Shown here in pieces: positions 4,657 through 6,663 of a stretch of 6,663 nt of DNA; position 1 is the stretch's first letter; every line of letters begins with the position of its first letter. The translations under genes were made by a program, and so were the position numbers. Source of the stretch: Candidatus Aminicenantota bacterium (GTDB taxonomy: Bacteria; Acidobacteriota; Aminicenantia; Aminicenantales; Aminicenantaceae); assembly GCA_030617525.1 (NCBI GenBank), contig JAUWVG010000130.1, positions 1 through 6,663 on the forward strand, read 5' to 3'. The notes beneath the pieces are model-generated. The model saw only the letters and a program-made list of their open reading frames with translations. It did no database searches and was not told the origin of the DNA.

Positions 4657-6273
4657 ATGTCTGACCTCCTGTTTTCAAAGAAATTGAAATGGGGGTGGTT
4701 GACACTTCTTTTTGTTATACTTTTGACTGCAGGGATTCGCCTCCGTCTTTTGGATGTTCCACTGGAACGTGATGAGGGAGAATATGCCTATGCGGGGCAA
4801 CTCATACTCGAAGGGGTCCCTCCTTACGTCCAGGCCTACAACATGAAAATGCCTGGGACCTATGGTGCGTATGCCCTTATCCTGTCCGTCTTCGGACAAA
4901 CGAATCGAGGGATTCATTTTGGTCTGCTGCTCCTGAATGCCGCCACGATATTATTGTTATTCCTGCTTGTGAAAAGACTATTTGATATATTCACCGGTCT
5001 TGCGGCGGCGGCCTTCTTTGCCCTCCTTTCATCAGGTCCCCAGGTCCAGGGGATTTTTGCCAATGCCGAACATTTTGTCCTTCTTCCCGCTTTAGGCGGG
5101 CTTCTGCTGATTTTCCTGGCTGTTGACACTCAAAAACCGCTGACCATGTTTACGGGGGGTGCACTTTTGGGATTATCTTTTCTCATGAAACAACATGCCG
5201 TTGCCTTCATTCTGTTCGGAGGTCTTTATGTTCTTGCCGCCGGGAATATAGAAAAAAATAATTCCTGGAAAAAAGTTTCGGCCAACCTCGGCCTCTTTTT
5301 TGGTGGCGTTATTTTGCCCTTTGGGCTGACCTGTTTGATCCTCTGGCAGACGGGAGCATTTGAAAAATTTTGGTTTTGGACCTTTAATTATGCACAAAAA
5401 TATGCGTCCTCCCTGCCCCTTGCTGTTGGAATAAAAAATCTGGGGGGAACTTTCCCCAAAATAGTGAATGCACATGTTGGAATTTGGCTTTTGGCCGGTC
5501 TGGGATTAGTATCTCTGTTCTGGAACAAAAAAATGAGGCGGCACAGGATTTTTGTCCTTGGATTTTTTCTCTTTTCTTTTTTGGCCACCTGCCCGGGTTT
5601 TTATTTCCGCCCGCACTATTTCCTCCTTCTCCTTCCTGCCGTATCGGTTTTGGCCGGGATGGGAGTCGGGTCCATCCAAAATGTTTTTCAAAATGACCGT
5701 TTGGCGCAGAAGCTCAAAGTGATTCCTATTCTTCTCCTTGTTTCTGTCTTGGTCCTATCTGTTTATCAACATCGCCATTATCTGTTCTCTTTGAGCCCCG
5801 AAAAGATATCCCGTTTGACCTATGGGGCTAATCCTTTTCCTGAATCACTTGAAATCGCCCGGTATATTTCAGAGAATTCATCGAAGGAAGACAGGATTGC
5901 CGTTCTCGGGTCAGAGCCTCAAATATACTTTTACTCAAAAAGGCGCTCGGCAACAGGGCATATCTATACATATGCATTGATGGAAAACCATAATTATGCC
6001 GGACAGATGCAGGAGGAAATGATCCGGGAGATCGAGTCTGTCCGCCCGAAATTTTTAATTTTTGTTTCTGTTTCTACGTCCTGGCTTGCCAGACCGGATT
6101 CGATTCAAACGATTTTCTTATGGTTTGACTCGTATCAGCAAAAATATTACCAGCGGATAGGGGTGATCGATATCTTTTCAAACAAATCAACAGTCTATTG
6201 CTGGGGAGAAGAGTCTTATCAATATGCACCGCGTTCTCCATATTGGCTGGCTGTCTTTGAGAGAATAAAATGA
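4657..6273 (+). CDS. GT-C membrane glycosyltransferase (PMT_2/ArnT-like)
   Basis: A 538-residue protein of the dolichyl-phosphate-mannose mannosyltransferase type, expected to move a sugar from a polyprenyl-phosphate donor to a protein or lipid on the outer face of the cytoplasmic membrane. After membrane segment 1 (12-29) comes LERDEGEYAYAGQLILEG (36-53), whose Asp39-Glu40 is the GT-C catalytic acidic motif. YNMKMPGTYG (61-70) follows, with Lys64 and Pro66 at the place where ArnT enzymes bind the lipid phosphate. Further hydrophobic segments span about 70-375, including FYFRPHYFLLLLPA (315-328). Residues about 380-538 are a soluble tail with GSEPQIYFYSKRR (418-430), recurrent in this subfamily. 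The ATG at 4657 is the only good start. The nearest Shine-Dalgarno (GAGGG) is 20 nt away, so initiation may be weak. The stop overlaps the next gene's ATG (ATGA). The transferred sugar and acceptor are unknown. Confidence 0.88.
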   Translation: MSDLLFSKKLKWGWLTLLFVILLTAGIRLRLLDVPLERDEGEYAYAGQLILEGVPPYVQAYNMKMPGTYGAYALILSVFGQTNRGIHFGLLLLNAATILLLFLLVKRLFDIFTGLAAAAFFALLSSGPQVQGIFANAEHFVLLPALGGLLLIFLAVDTQKPLTMFTGGALLGLSFLMKQHAVAFILFGGLYVLAAGNIEKNNSWKKVSANLGLFFGGVILPFGLTCLILWQTGAFEKFWFWTFNYAQKYASSLPLAVGIKNLGGTFPKIVNAHVGIWLLAGLGLVSLFWNKKMRRHRIFVLGFFLFSFLATCPGFYFRPHYFLLLLPAVSVLAGMGVGSIQNVFQNDRLAQKLKVIPILLLVSVLVLSVYQHRHYLFSLSPEKISRLTYGANPFPESLEIARYISENSSKEDRIAVLGSEPQIYFYSKRRSATGHIYTYALMENHNYAGQMQEEMIREIESVRPKFLIFVSVSTSWLARPDSIQTIFLWFDSYQQKYYQRIGVIDIFSNKSTVYCWGEESYQYAPRSPYWLAVFERIK

Positions 6274-6663
6274 AGGTTTACCCAATAAGTAATCGGCGCA
6301 AGATATTCCTATCGATTATCATTTTATCAGCGGTAATATTGATCTACGCAAAATCCAGTTCGTTTGACTTTGTCTATTGTGATGACAACATCTATGTTAT
6401 AGATAATTATGCGTTTAACAGTGATCCTGTCAATGTGTTCGCATCCTTTACACAGACGCTGGGAGTGACATTTTACAGACCTTTTCTCACCATTTCATTT
6501 ATTTTAGATGCGCAAATCGGAAAACTCGATCCGAAAGTTTATCATATAACAAATTTGATGCTCCATCTTATGGCGTCCCTACTCCTGTTCTTTATTCTCT
6601 TGAAATTGGGATTTTCAGAGATACTGTCGTTTCTGTTGAGTTTATTCTTTTCCGTTCATCCTA
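6270..6663 (+). CDS. TMTC-like GT-C glycosyltransferase, N-terminal part (cut by window end)
   Basis: 131 codons are visible before the right edge. After a basic start (SNRRK) and one membrane segment (12-27) comes FDFVYCDDNIYVIDN (32-46), with Asp38-Asp39 as the presumed GT-C acidic motif. Then come YRPFLTISFILD (69-80) and HITNLMLHL (92-100), followed by further membrane helices ending FFSVHP. This order (a D/E-rich YDDxxY motif, a pro-phe-leu helix, then HxxNxxLH) is the N-terminus of the membrane glycosyltransferases that usually carry C-terminal TPR repeats, relatives of animal TMTC O-mannosyltransferases; the TPRs would lie outside the window. The ATG overlaps the previous stop (ATGA), and GAGAG (6259-6263) six bases upstream serves as ribosome site, so the two GT-C genes are co-transcribed and probably translationally coupled. 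Confidence 0.8.
   Translation, partial: MKVYPISNRRKIFLSIIILSAVILIYAKSSSFDFVYCDDNIYVIDNYAFNSDPVNVFASFTQTLGVTFYRPFLTISFILDAQIGKLDPKVYHITNLMLHLMASLLLFFILLKLGFSEILSFLLSLFFSVHP

Noticed and set aside
4428..4658. 76-codon minus-strand frame in the divergent intergenic region
   Set aside because: It starts opposite the ATG of the plus-strand GT-C gene, crosses that gene's promoter and the dispersed repeat, and the matching part of the other repeat copy is frameshifted and stopped after about a dozen codons.

Overview
The window is bacterial and comes from the boundary between an F-type ATP synthase membrane-sector (Fo) gene cluster and a cell-surface glycan assembly locus. The organism cannot be fixed from the sequence. 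The separate Fo cluster atpZ-atpI-atpB-atpE, a c subunit with a leader peptide and sodium-type ligands, and this style of GT-C glycosyltransferases suggest a Gram-negative, probably anaerobic lineage of the Acidobacteriota/Aminicenantes or deltaproteobacterial type. That is an inference from gene style, not a measurement.

Layout. 1-302 has no convincing gene. It holds one copy (235-294) of a dispersed repeat and a weak reading frame running off the left edge. 303-2081, minus strand, is the Fo cluster in transcription order atpZ, atpI, atpB, atpE, tightly packed, with a 13-nt atpI/atpB overlap. No atpF follows atpE inside the window. 2138-4210, also minus and just upstream of atpZ, is a large O-antigen ligase/polymerase family (Wzy_C) membrane protein with an extra C-terminal beta-rich domain. 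4211-4656 is the divergent intergenic region. It carries a candidate minus-strand promoter, a short relic of a family 2 glycosyltransferase, a block of overlapping inverted repeats, the second copy of the dispersed repeat (4523-4580), and an extended -10 promoter pointing right. 4657-6273, plus strand, is a PMT/ArnT-like GT-C glycosyltransferase. It overlaps by ATGA a second GT-C protein of the TMTC type that is cut by the right edge.

How it works together. The atp products form or help assemble the ion-translocating rotor and stator channel: c ring, subunit a and two assembly factors. The c subunit keeps Gln59, Glu92, Thr93 and Tyr97 in the spacing of sodium-binding c subunits, so a sodium-coupled ATP synthase is likely. 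The ligase and the two GT-C enzymes are membrane proteins that would use polyprenyl-linked sugars on the outer face of the cytoplasmic membrane, to polymerise, ligate or transfer glycans to protein or lipid. The ligase is co-oriented with and 56 nt from atpZ, so the two groups may share a transcript although their functions are unrelated.

Most notable: the sodium ligand set together with an altered glycine motif in the c subunit, the paired dispersed repeats, the glycosyltransferase relic between the divergent genes, the ligase's added domain, and its odd non-ATG start.
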